The position numbers and the translations under genes are program-made. The notes beneath the pieces were generated by a model. The model worked only from the letters and a program-made list of their open reading frames with translations. It was not told the origin of the DNA and made no database searches. Shown piece by piece: positions 1 to 8,725 of a stretch of 64,000 nucleotides of DNA (position 1 is the first letter of the stretch; every line of letters starts with the position of its first letter). This DNA is from Leptospiraceae bacterium. Lineage in GTDB: Bacteria; Spirochaetota; Leptospiria; Leptospirales; Leptonemataceae. Location: the NCBI GenBank assembly GCA_026005135.1, contig BPKM01000005.1, positions 161,190-225,189 of the forward strand, given 5' to 3'.

Positions 1-75
1 ATTATAATTTTATTTTTTCTTTCTTTAACAAGCTATCGATTAGGAATTAAAAAATTAACTATTGCTGGTGGCTAA
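1..75 (+). CDS. ABC-2 type export permease, C-terminal end only
   Basis: The frame open from base 1 ends at a TAA (73-75) and encodes a hydrophobic tail finishing in KLTIAGG. ABC-2 permeases of the PF06182 type (COG4587) commonly end in a short basic stretch followed by a Gly-rich tail, and such a subunit is normally encoded just before its COG3694 partner, which is the next gene here. The stop lies inside the ribosome-binding region of that gene, so the two are probably co-transcribed. Only 24 codons are visible, so the call rests mainly on context. Confidence 0.55.
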   Translation: MIILFFLSLTSYRLGIKKLTIAGG

Positions 76-76
76 T

Positions 77-892
77 ATGAGGTATATAAATAAGATTCTG
101 GAAAATCCCTATTTTAGATTAATTCTTTCTTCTATACAGAGTAAAATGGAATATAGAGGTACATTTATTGCTTTTTTATTAACAATTCTTGGATTTTATC
201 TTTCTCAGGTTATGGTTATTGGTATAATGATTTATAAATTTAAAACCATTAAAGGTTGGACACCAGGAGAATTAGCTTTGCTTTATACACTTCTTATATT
301 TTCTATGGGATGTGTTTCTACTATCTTTTCTGGTTTAATAGATTTTAGTGACTTTATTAGAAAAGGAGATTATGATAGAGTATTACTAAGACCTTTATCT
401 ACTTTAGGTCAAATTATAAGTATGAATTTTGATTTAACTGGATTAACTCATTTAGGATTAGGTTTTATCGCCTTATTTGTAACAAATCAACTTTTAGAGA
501 TACAATGGACTTTTCTGAATATCTTTTATTTTATAATAACAATTATTGGTGGAACATTGATTTTGGGATCTATTAGAATTATCATTGCTTCGATATGTTT
601 TTATGCAATTTCTAATGAAAGTTTACAACACTTAATTGTTTTTTCTTCTCGTGAATTTTTATTATATCCCTTAAATATTTATACAAAATCTATTCAGATA
701 TTTTTAACCTTTTTTTTTCCTATTGCATTTGTAAATTATTATCCTTCTTATTATTTTCTTAGTAAAGATTTGTCCATGATATTTCATCCTATATTGGTTT
801 ATGGAACATTACCTGTAGGTTTAATGTTATTTTTAATTTCTTTATTGATCTGGAAGATGGGCGAACGATTTTATGGAAGTACTGGATCATAA
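77..892 (+). CDS. ABC-2 type transporter permease (PF06182/COG3694-like)
   Basis: An integral membrane protein of about 271 residues with roughly six hydrophobic segments. A conserved-looking cytosolic motif, FIRKGDYDRVLLRPLS (about residues 90-105), is typical of this permease family, which pairs with a sister permease and an ATPase to export an unknown substrate. An in-frame TTG at 62 is possible, but ATG at 77 has GGTGG at a suitable distance and starts right after the preceding stop, so it is preferred. The 3' end overlaps pdxB by 20 bp. The ATPase would lie upstream of the window. Confidence 0.75.
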   Translation: MRYINKILENPYFRLILSSIQSKMEYRGTFIAFLLTILGFYLSQVMVIGIMIYKFKTIKGWTPGELALLYTLLIFSMGCVSTIFSGLIDFSDFIRKGDYDRVLLRPLSTLGQIISMNFDLTGLTHLGLGFIALFVTNQLLEIQWTFLNIFYFIITIIGGTLILGSIRIIIASICFYAISNESLQHLIVFSSREFLLYPLNIYTKSIQIFLTFFFPIAFVNYYPSYYFLSKDLSMIFHPILVYGTLPVGLMLFLISLLIWKMGERFYGSTGS

Positions 893-2006
893 GGATTATA
901 TTTTTATTCCAGAACACACCTATAATATTTATGGTGTTCCAGAACTATTAGATTTTTTTTGTAAAGAAAATAAATTAAAATATATAATATATTCTTTAAA
1001 AGAATTAAAACAATCTTTACAATATAATAAATTATCAAATGAATTAATAAAATTAAAAAATTATAATATTTTATTATTTATTGTACCAGTTTCTATTCCT
1101 ATTGATCAAAAAATTTATAATTTATTTAATAAAAATATTATTTCGTTTGCAACTCCTTCAACAGGCATAGATCATGTAGATTATTCGTTTTTAAAAGAAC
1201 ATACAATACCTTTTTTTGATGCACAGGGAGAAAACCGAGATTCCGTAGTAGAGTATGTTTTAAGTACATTGCCGTATTTTAATATAGAACAAAAGTTATT
1301 AAAAAAAGAACTTACTTTGGGAATTATAGGTTTTGGACGTATTGGAAGTCTTCTTGCAAAGATTTTAAAATACTTAGGGTTTAAATTCATAGCTATTGAT
1401 CCTTATGTATTATCAGAAGAATATAATAGAAATTTATCCAGAATTCAGGAGTGTGATATTATTAGTTTTCATGTTCCTTTAACGAAATCTGGTCAATTTC
1501 CAACCTACGAAATAATAGATAAAATTTATATAGATAAAATTTTACCACAACAAATTATTATAAATACATCTCGTGGAAAAATATTTTCACCAGTTTCTTA
1601 TAATAAAATAATAAATCAAAATATTTGTGCATTTGATGTATATTACGAAGAACCGCCAGAAGAGAATTTATTAAAATCAGAAAAATTAAAAATTGCAACA
1701 CCACATGTTGCAGGTTATAACTGGATTTCGCGTTTTCGAGGTTTTTATAGAGTTTTAGAAAAATTTGCTGGATATTTTAATTTTAAATTTCATTATGATA
1801 TAAATGACTTTAAACCTTCTTATTATGAAATAGAAATTTTTGATTCGATTCTTAAAGAAACAATACTATTAAAACGGGATATACGATATTTCTATATTCG
1901 AGATAATTATCCAATTCGAGCAAATATAAAAGAACAAAAATATAATAAACACTGGCATTTTTTTCATAAATTATTATATGAATTTTTTATTGAGTTTGAT
2001 TCTTAA
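873..2006 (+). CDS. pdxB: erythronate-4-phosphate dehydrogenase (PdxB-like)
   Basis: A D-2-hydroxyacid dehydrogenase, probably oxidising 4-phospho-D-erythronate in DXP-dependent pyridoxal phosphate synthesis. Visible features are ATPSTGIDHVD near residue 97, the NAD-binding GIIGFGRIGS near 150, the PdxB-like stretch DIISFHVPLTKSGQFPTYEI, the catalytic Arg in NTSRG, Glu in YYEEPP, and His in ATPHVAGY followed by a PdxB-like RFRG. The length (377 aa) fits PdxB with its C-terminal dimerisation domain. It starts inside the 3' end of the permease gene and its tail overlaps the convergent membrane protein gene by 20 bp. pdxA elsewhere in the window supports this over a generic 2-hydroxyacid dehydrogenase. 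Confidence 0.75.
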   Translation: MEVLDHKDYIFIPEHTYNIYGVPELLDFFCKENKLKYIIYSLKELKQSLQYNKLSNELIKLKNYNILLFIVPVSIPIDQKIYNLFNKNIISFATPSTGIDHVDYSFLKEHTIPFFDAQGENRDSVVEYVLSTLPYFNIEQKLLKKELTLGIIGFGRIGSLLAKILKYLGFKFIAIDPYVLSEEYNRNLSRIQECDIISFHVPLTKSGQFPTYEIIDKIYIDKILPQQIIINTSRGKIFSPVSYNKIINQNICAFDVYYEEPPEENLLKSEKLKIATPHVAGYNWISRFRGFYRVLEKFAGYFNFKFHYDINDFKPSYYEIEIFDSILKETILLKRDIRYFYIRDNYPIRANIKEQKYNKHWHFFHKLLYEFFIEFDS

Positions 2007-3618
2007 TATTTTCTTTATACCATTCTTCATAATGATTTTTTATTAAGTCCAGTTCTTGTTTAAAATTTTCAATCAATTCTTCGTTTAGAGAAAATTCTGA
2101 ATTATTTTCTTTCAATTTTTCAAGTGATAATATAATATTTTCAAATTGTTTTATATAAAAATTAAAATAAATTTGATTTTCTTTTTTTAGAAGCTTTCTT
2201 CTTAAATAATCTAATTGAATTAGTTTTTGTTGTAATAAATATTCTTCTTCTTGTTTTAAGGGAAAAGAGATTTTTATATCGTTTTTTAAGATATTTTGAA
2301 AAAAATTTTGATCATATAAATCTTCCCAATGACCATAAAATGTTTTATAACGGCTAGTAATATAAAAATTTTTATAATTATTAGTAAATATAAGAAGTAT
2401 CCATAAAAATAAAAGAAAATTAATAATATAATAACAGATTATAAAAATATATTTTGTTTTTATATATTCTAAAATCTCATTTATATTGATAAACTGTAAA
2501 AATATAAAAGAAAATAAAGGGATTAACCAGAATTCTTTATTTGTTGGTTCCCACCATATAATTAAAAAACTCTGAAAGAGAAACCATAATAAAACACCTA
2601 ATATAAATAAATTTCTTTTAATTATAAATATACTTAAAATTATATGAAAAATTAAAATTATTAAAAAAATAACTAATAAAAATTGTTCTATAGAAATTAT
2701 ACTATTAGGATTTACAATAAAATCAAAAAACGATAAGAATGCTTTTTTAAATTGATTATAATAATAGATTTTATGAACAAATAAAGCATTAGAAAAAGTA
2801 AAAATAGATTTTAATACTAAATTATTTCTTTCAAAAGTCCCCCATTTTAATTCTTTATCCCAATGACCATACATTAATACCCAATCAAAAAAATTTCCAC
2901 CACCTGGTATTCCCGGAATTCTTTTTTTTATATTTTCATCAAAATTATAGCCTAAAATATAATAACCAATTGTAATATATAATAAAGCTACAAATATAAA
3001 TGTAAAAAAAACATATAAAATCATGTATATAATAGATTTTTTATTTTTTTCTGATAATATTTTGATGATTCCTACAAATACCAAAAATAAATTTGTTTGA
3101 TGAAATCCAATTGCAATCGTATGTAAGAAAGCAAGGAATATAATTTGATTAAGATTGATTTTTTTTATTTTTAAAATATAAAAAATATAAATAAGATTAA
3201 CAAAAAGAGGTAAAAATGCAGTATCATTAATTTGAGAATAAAAAACATAATCAAAACTTAATATAAAATATAAGACAAATAATAGTGATAAAATAAATTT
3301 ATTTGAATATTGGTAAAATAATAAATAAAGAATAGAAGTTCCAATACCTCCTATTATAATATTCATAAGTTTTAATTGGAAAAAGGGACTAAAATCCAGA
3401 TTAGAAAAAAGTTGGAGCCAAATCCATCCTAAGAAATTATAGAATAAATGATGAGGATGAAATAATTCTTTTTTTAGTATTTGAATATAATAATTTGCTA
3501 CATCAATATCAAGATAATGGAATAAAAAATAAAATTGAAATAAAATAAAACAAATTCCTAGAAATATTGATATTAAAATAATAAAATTAAATTTTATTGA
3601 TTTTATTAAGAAATTCAT
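1987..3618 (-). CDS. polytopic membrane protein, GT-C glycosyltransferase-like
   Basis: A 543-residue protein with about 10-12 hydrophobic segments and a soluble, charged, helical C-terminal tail of about 110 residues. The first periplasmic loop contains an acidic DVANYY and an HPHH motif. This layout (acidic residues after TM1, many TMs) resembles dolichyl-phosphate-mannose-type GT-C transferases and DUF2723-like proteins, but no decisive motif is visible, so the function stays open. It overlaps the upstream bPH2-domain gene by 32 bp on the same strand, suggesting translational coupling, and pdxB tail to tail. Confidence 0.5.
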   Translation of the reverse strand: MNFLIKSIKFNFIILISIFLGICFILFQFYFLFHYLDIDVANYYIQILKKELFHPHHLFYNFLGWIWLQLFSNLDFSPFFQLKLMNIIIGGIGTSILYLLFYQYSNKFILSLLFVLYFILSFDYVFYSQINDTAFLPLFVNLIYIFYILKIKKINLNQIIFLAFLHTIAIGFHQTNLFLVFVGIIKILSEKNKKSIIYMILYVFFTFIFVALLYITIGYYILGYNFDENIKKRIPGIPGGGNFFDWVLMYGHWDKELKWGTFERNNLVLKSIFTFSNALFVHKIYYYNQFKKAFLSFFDFIVNPNSIISIEQFLLVIFLIILIFHIILSIFIIKRNLFILGVLLWFLFQSFLIIWWEPTNKEFWLIPLFSFIFLQFININEILEYIKTKYIFIICYYIINFLLFLWILLIFTNNYKNFYITSRYKTFYGHWEDLYDQNFFQNILKNDIKISFPLKQEEEYLLQQKLIQLDYLRRKLLKKENQIYFNFYIKQFENIILSLEKLKENNSEFSLNEELIENFKQELDLIKNHYEEWYKENIKNQTQ

Positions 3619-4222
3619 AAAGTTCTTTAAGTTTTAGAAATGAATTTTCTATAGTAATTTTATCATTGCTTATTATATGAATATCATATAAAATAAATAA
3701 TTTTTGAATTAAATTCTGGTTTATTTTAAAATAATAAATTTTATCTGTGGGAATAATAATTTCTATTTTTGTCCATAAACTTTTTTTAATAATATATATT
3801 TGATTAGTATTAACATATATTTTTATATATAAATTTTTATTAAGAAGATATAGATAAAATAATATAAAATACCATTTGAGTAAAAAAATAATACTATATT
3901 TTATAGATAAAAATTTGTCTTTTGTAAAAATACTGGATCTAAAAATATCAAAAATTTTAAATTTAATAATAAAAAAATCTAATATAACAAAACTATAATG
4001 AATAAGATTTTTAAATACCGCATAAAGAAATATACTTAGAATAAAATAATAAATAAGTTTAATCATTATATTATAATAAAATGGTGTAATTAATATCCCA
4101 TTTCTTTTATAGGATAAATTAGAATTTTTATAATTCATTAATGGATTTGCTTTAAATAGATAAAAAAAATATTTCATAAAATCGGGTTTTATAATGTAAT
4201 TAAAATGTAAATTACTTTTCAT
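3587..4222 (-). CDS. membrane protein with bPH2 (YdbS/YdbT-type) domain
   Basis: A 211-residue protein. The first two thirds hold hydrophobic segments (about residues 50-70, 75-90 and 105-125). The C-terminal about 75 residues look like a bacterial PH domain 2: a strand ending in a TNQIYIIK-like motif, then an IPTDKIYYFKINQNLIQKLF segment that matches the family pattern of IPL-x-IQ-V-x-Q-x-x-x-RLF, then a short beta region. bPH2 proteins are membrane proteins of mostly unknown function, some linked to antimicrobial resistance or envelope stress. It is the first gene of a two-gene minus-strand unit with the GT-C-like protein. Confidence 0.5.
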   Translation of the reverse strand: MKSNLHFNYIIKPDFMKYFFYLFKANPLMNYKNSNLSYKRNGILITPFYYNIMIKLIYYFILSIFLYAVFKNLIHYSFVILDFFIIKFKIFDIFRSSIFTKDKFLSIKYSIIFLLKWYFILFYLYLLNKNLYIKIYVNTNQIYIIKKSLWTKIEIIIPTDKIYYFKINQNLIQKLFILYDIHIISNDKITIENSFLKLKELYEFLNKINKI

Positions 4223-4249
4223 TTCTGCTTAATAAAAAAAAGCATAATT

Positions 4250-6022
4250 ATGGAATTTCTTATTGTAATATTTTATATCCTTTTACTATGGATATATGAT
4301 TTAATAAAAAATTCACCTTCTTTATTTTATATTATAAAAAAGATTATTTATGATATTTATATAGAACCATTTCTTAGAATTCAAATTTTACTATTTTGTA
4401 GTTTTTTATTTTTACTTATTAAATTTAATAAAAGATTATCTAAAATTAAAGGTGGTTATTATGTTATATATCCTGTAATTATATTTACTACGATCTATTA
4501 TTATATTAAGGATCTATTTAATATAAACATAAATATAGAAATGATTCTCTATATGTTAGAAAACATTTCACTTGTTTCTGGAGAGGAAGATATTTTAATT
4601 CAGGGTGATATTTTTTATTTTATACTAATGATAATTTTTATAATATTAATATACTTATATCAAAAAAGATACTTTTATTTAAAAGACTTATTTTATTCTT
4701 TATGGATTCATCTATTATTTATAATATTTATCATAATTCTAAGTAGTTACATGATTAATTATAAAAATTTAATTTTTCCAAGCGAAACTATTTTAGAAGC
4801 AACAGAATATCAAAAAAATCATATTATACCAGATAAAAATTGGTTTAAAATAAAACTAAATCCAGTTCAATCTTATTTTAGAAATCGCTGGGGATATTCT
4901 TTTAAAAAACATTCTAATAATATTGTTATTTTTTTATTAGAAAGTGTTCGTAAAGATGCTATTAATCTAAAACAATCAAAATATTTTAATCCAGAAAATC
5001 CATATAATATTTCTATTCCATTTTTTTATGTTCCCATTCCACATAGTTCTAATACCCATTTTACTGTATTAACAGGTTATTATAGTCCAAGAAAAATTCA
5101 TTATTTTTATCGAAAAATCAATCAAACATCATTTTTTCAAAAACTATCTACAAAAAATCTTATATATGAATTAAAAAAACATAATTTTCAAACCTATTAT
5201 ATAACAACAAATGATACTTCTTTTGAAAATGAAAAAAATTTTTTACAATATCTTGATTTAAAAATAATAGAAAAAAAAGACTTAGAAAAATATCATTTAA
5301 AGCAATTTGATTGGGGAATAGATGATTATGCTTTATATCTAAAAACAAAAGAATTATTACCAGAAATCCAAACACCTTTTTTTATTTTATATGTTTTTTC
5401 CAATACTCACACTCCTTATTTTAATCCAAAACCAGAGATTTATAATCGTTATAATAATCATACTAGAAAAGGACGATATTTAAATACAATTGAATATACA
5501 ATGGATGTTATTGATCAAATAATGGAATTATATAAAAAACAGGCATTATATAAAAATACTTTATTTATTTTACTTTCTGATCATGGAGAATCCTTTGGAG
5601 AAAAAGGATATATTTTACATGATTTTTCTTTATATAATGAAGAGACATTAATTCCTTTTGTAATGCATTCGTATTATTTTTCCTATGTTTTCGATAAAGC
5701 AAAAATCCAAAAAGGAAGTATTTTAGATATAGTACCCACAATTTATGATTTATATGAAATTCCAGTTAATTATTCACTTCCTGGAAAAAGTTTATTTTCT
5801 TCGGGATATTTTGAATTATTTTTATATCCCTGGGGAGATAAAAGTAAAATAGGATTGATTCATCAAAACGACAAATGGATCTTTTTTAAAGAAGAAAATA
5901 AAATATATCAGCTCAATTTAAATGATCAATTAATAAAGCAATTTCCCTTAAATTACGAACTTAAACAATATTTAGAAACCTGGGAGCCTTTCGAAGATTT
6001 GCTTAAATATGAATTTCGTTAA
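4250..6022 (+). CDS. LTA-synthase/phosphoethanolamine-transferase-type sulfatase
   Basis: A 590-residue protein. About five N-terminal membrane segments (residues 1-175) are followed by an extracytoplasmic sulfatase-fold domain. Motifs are IVIFLLESVRKDA (near 231, metal-binding Glu), PHSSNTHFTVLTGYY (near 264, which should hold the Ser/Thr nucleophile) and SDHGESFGEKG (near 444, metal-binding Asp-His). Family members transfer phosphoglycerol or phosphoethanolamine to envelope polymers or lipids; the actual substrate cannot be read from the sequence. The ATG at 4250 is 27 bp from a divergent gene, so both promoters must sit in a very short region. The 3' end overlaps the next convergent gene by 51 bp. 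Confidence 0.75.
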   Translation: MEFLIVIFYILLLWIYDLIKNSPSLFYIIKKIIYDIYIEPFLRIQILLFCSFLFLLIKFNKRLSKIKGGYYVIYPVIIFTTIYYYIKDLFNININIEMILYMLENISLVSGEEDILIQGDIFYFILMIIFIILIYLYQKRYFYLKDLFYSLWIHLLFIIFIIILSSYMINYKNLIFPSETILEATEYQKNHIIPDKNWFKIKLNPVQSYFRNRWGYSFKKHSNNIVIFLLESVRKDAINLKQSKYFNPENPYNISIPFFYVPIPHSSNTHFTVLTGYYSPRKIHYFYRKINQTSFFQKLSTKNLIYELKKHNFQTYYITTNDTSFENEKNFLQYLDLKIIEKKDLEKYHLKQFDWGIDDYALYLKTKELLPEIQTPFFILYVFSNTHTPYFNPKPEIYNRYNNHTRKGRYLNTIEYTMDVIDQIMELYKKQALYKNTLFILLSDHGESFGEKGYILHDFSLYNEETLIPFVMHSYYFSYVFDKAKIQKGSILDIVPTIYDLYEIPVNYSLPGKSLFSSGYFELFLYPWGDKSKIGLIHQNDKWIFFKEENKIYQLNLNDQLIKQFPLNYELKQYLETWEPFEDLLKYEFR

Positions 6023-7132
6023 ATCTTTATAACATTCTGGACTAAGATGTACTGAATCAGAAAATCGTTTACAGGATAAAAAAGAAGCATCTATATAATA
6101 AATATTTTTATATTGGTTTAAAATCTCTATGAGATATGATAGATAATAAAGTTTATAATCTTTTAATATTTGATTTGCATAGTCTGTCATAGGTGGTTTA
6201 TAAATAATTAATGGTATTTGATAATAAGAGGTTTTTTCTAAAATTTTTTTAAGAAATATAATCTGGGTACTGGAAAGTTCTGGTGTTGGTAAAAATCTTA
6301 AAAAATTCTTTTGTGCATCTATTTTCAAATCTTTTTCGGGAATCTGGGTATAGAATTCAACAGGAATACCACCATACGTACTTTTAAATTTTTCTAAATT
6401 CTCTATTTTCTTTCTATAGGCAAATTCATATAAAGGTATTTTTATGTATTTTTTTTGATTTTCATCAAAATAATTAATTGTTTTAAAATTTTCCCATATT
6501 TTTAATGGATGAATATTATAACGTGATATAATAAAAAAATATTTTATAAAATAGGAATCTACTTCATCAGCATTAAATCCATTAAAACTTTCTTTTAATA
6601 TTATTTTTATATACTGATTTAATTTATTATAAGGTATGGATTCTGGTATATCGCGATAAAAGTCCATATGATATAACATAAAAAATGGATCATAAGAGTA
6701 GGGCAAAGAAATTCGAATAGAAGGATTACCTAAATTAATAGCATCTAATTCTAATAAAACAAAAGCTGGTTTTTTATTAATAGAATTTAGAGCTTTATCC
6801 AACCAATAATAATAATAAGATGTACCAGCAAGAGGAGCACTAAAATTCCATACTTTTATAGAATAAGGAAGTTCATTTTGAAAATCTTTTTGAGAAAACA
6901 TACCAGAACGTGAACTTCCTAAGATTAAAGCAAATTTATTATTATTTTGTGTTTCAGATTCTTGTAAGTACTGAAATAAATTATAACGAGATTCATAAAA
7001 AAAGATTTCGACTTTTTTATAATAAAGACTAATTTTTTTAATTGCAGGGATTAAAAATATCTTATCTGTTAAAAAAATCAAAAAAGCAAGAAATATTGCA
7101 CATATATATGATTTTTTAAAAATACTATTCAT
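5972..7132 (-). CDS. SGNH-hydrolase-like membrane-anchored protein (DUF1574-like)
   Basis: A 386-residue protein with an N-terminal membrane anchor (about residues 9-30) and an extracytoplasmic domain. The block-I motif is ALILGSSRSG (Ser near 73), and near the C-terminus FSDSVHLSPECY (near 360) provides the Asp/His pair, as in AlgX/AlgJ/DUF1574 SGNH proteins. These usually work with an MBOAT acyltransferase, moving an acyl group from the membrane to an extracellular glycan; the next gene upstream is such an MBOAT, 9 bp away. The identification as DUF1574, a family known mainly from Leptospira, is by recollection of domain layout and partner gene. Confidence 0.6.
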   Translation of the reverse strand: MNSIFKKSYICAIFLAFLIFLTDKIFLIPAIKKISLYYKKVEIFFYESRYNLFQYLQESETQNNNKFALILGSSRSGMFSQKDFQNELPYSIKVWNFSAPLAGTSYYYYWLDKALNSINKKPAFVLLELDAINLGNPSIRISLPYSYDPFFMLYHMDFYRDIPESIPYNKLNQYIKIILKESFNGFNADEVDSYFIKYFFIISRYNIHPLKIWENFKTINYFDENQKKYIKIPLYEFAYRKKIENLEKFKSTYGGIPVEFYTQIPEKDLKIDAQKNFLRFLPTPELSSTQIIFLKKILEKTSYYQIPLIIYKPPMTDYANQILKDYKLYYLSYLIEILNQYKNIYYIDASFLSCKRFSDSVHLSPECYKDLTKFIFKQIFERLPGF

Positions 7133-7141
7133 ACTATAACC

Positions 7142-8575
7142 TCAGAATTGAAAATAAATAAAACCTTGAACCTGAGGAGCATAATTTCCTAATAACCACA
7201 CCTCTAAAATACCTAAAAAATATAAAATAATATAATCTCTTTTGATTTTAATATTAAAATCTTTTTTCTTATACTGGATATAATTAAAGAAAAAAACAAG
7301 TAATAAAAACCCAGTCATTTGAATAATTTGATCTTTATTAAAATCAGAACCATCATGAAATAAAAAAATTTGTTTTAACATATAAAATGAATGTTGGATA
7401 TCCGGTGCATTAAAAAAACATAAACCTATACTAAACATTATAAATGTATAAAAAATACCAAAAATTCTATAAAACAAATTCCTCTGGATAATACTATTTA
7501 TATTTTTTATAAATGGTTTTTCTAAAACCAGTAAAACTCCATACATAAATCCCCATAATATAAAAGTATAATTTGCACCATGCCATAAACCTCCAATAGT
7601 AAATGTTATAATTAAATTTAAAGAAGTTCTAAATTCCGAAATACGATTTCCTCCTAAGGGTATATAAATATAATCTCTTAACCAGGACGATAAAGTAACA
7701 TGCCACCGTCTCCATAATTCTGTAATTGAAATACTTAAAAAAGGACCATCAAAATTTTCTGGAATATGGAAACCTAATAAATAAGCACTACCTCTTGCTA
7801 TATCGGTATAACCAGAAAAATCACCATAAACTCGTATAGCATATCCTACAGCTGCTAAAAAATTTGTTAATCCACTATATTCTAAAGGATTTAAAAAAAC
7901 AGGTTGTATTATCTGAGAAATATTATCTGCTATAATAACTTTTTTTATTAATCCAGTAAAAATATGATAAAAGCCTTTAATAACCTTTTCGTGATTTAAT
8001 GAAATTTCATTATCCAATTGATAAAAAAAATCAGAATGCCTCATTATAGGACCAGCTACTAATTGAGGAAAAAATAAAATAAATACATAAAATTCTAAAA
8101 AATTATCATTACGTGTAATTTTTTGATTATAACAATCAATTATATATGCCATTAATTGAAATGTATAAAAACTGATAGCGAGGGGTAATATAATACTTTC
8201 CTGATTAAAATATTCTAATAATAAGGTATTAAAATAGGTTTTTTCAAAAAAGTAAAATCCAGTAATATCATATAAAAATTGTAGAATCAAATAAAAATAT
8301 TTAAAAATAACTAAATTCAAAATATTAATAAGTAAAATAATTATTAAAAAATATTTTCTGTTATTATTGTTGTTATTTTTAATCTTTAAAGAAAAAAAGT
8401 AATTTAGAATAACAAGACTAATAAAATGAATAAAAAAAGGAATTGACCATGATGCATAAAAAATAGAAGAAGCAATTGCTATTAGCATTAATTTATTCTG
8501 TTTTCTGGGTAATAGCCAGTATAAAATAAAAATAAAACTAAAAAAGATTAAATATCCAAATGTAATAAATCTCAT
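7142..8575 (-). CDS. MBOAT family O-acyltransferase (AlgI-like)
   Basis: A polytopic membrane acyltransferase of about 477 residues. It has the AlgI hallmarks FPQLVAGPI, VYGDFSGYTDIARG, ELWRRWHVTLSSWLRDYIYIPLGG, and the presumed catalytic His in GGLWHGANYTF (near 330). It is thought to take an acyl donor across the membrane and hand it to the adjacent SGNH protein for O-acetylation of a surface polysaccharide or polymer. The open frame extends to 8614, but the ATG at 8575 (MRFITFGYL) gives the usual family N-terminus. It forms a two-gene unit with the SGNH gene. A second MBOAT is at 52475. Confidence 0.85.
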   Translation of the reverse strand: MRFITFGYLIFFSFIFILYWLLPRKQNKLMLIAIASSIFYASWSIPFFIHFISLVILNYFFSLKIKNNNNNNRKYFLIIILLINILNLVIFKYFYLILQFLYDITGFYFFEKTYFNTLLLEYFNQESIILPLAISFYTFQLMAYIIDCYNQKITRNDNFLEFYVFILFFPQLVAGPIMRHSDFFYQLDNEISLNHEKVIKGFYHIFTGLIKKVIIADNISQIIQPVFLNPLEYSGLTNFLAAVGYAIRVYGDFSGYTDIARGSAYLLGFHIPENFDGPFLSISITELWRRWHVTLSSWLRDYIYIPLGGNRISEFRTSLNLIITFTIGGLWHGANYTFILWGFMYGVLLVLEKPFIKNINSIIQRNLFYRIFGIFYTFIMFSIGLCFFNAPDIQHSFYMLKQIFLFHDGSDFNKDQIIQMTGFLLLVFFFNYIQYKKKDFNIKIKRDYIILYFLGILEVWLLGNYAPQVQGFIYFQF

Positions 8576-8725
8576 TTTATATGGACAGGATTTTCTTATA
8601 AAATACAATGTCAATTTTAGTAAGTTTGAATTGACTAATAAATAAGATGTTGTTAATAATTATAGTACCAAAAAATTATGCAATTTTATTTTCAAAAAAC
8701 GTCTTATAATTTAAGAGGTATAGTT

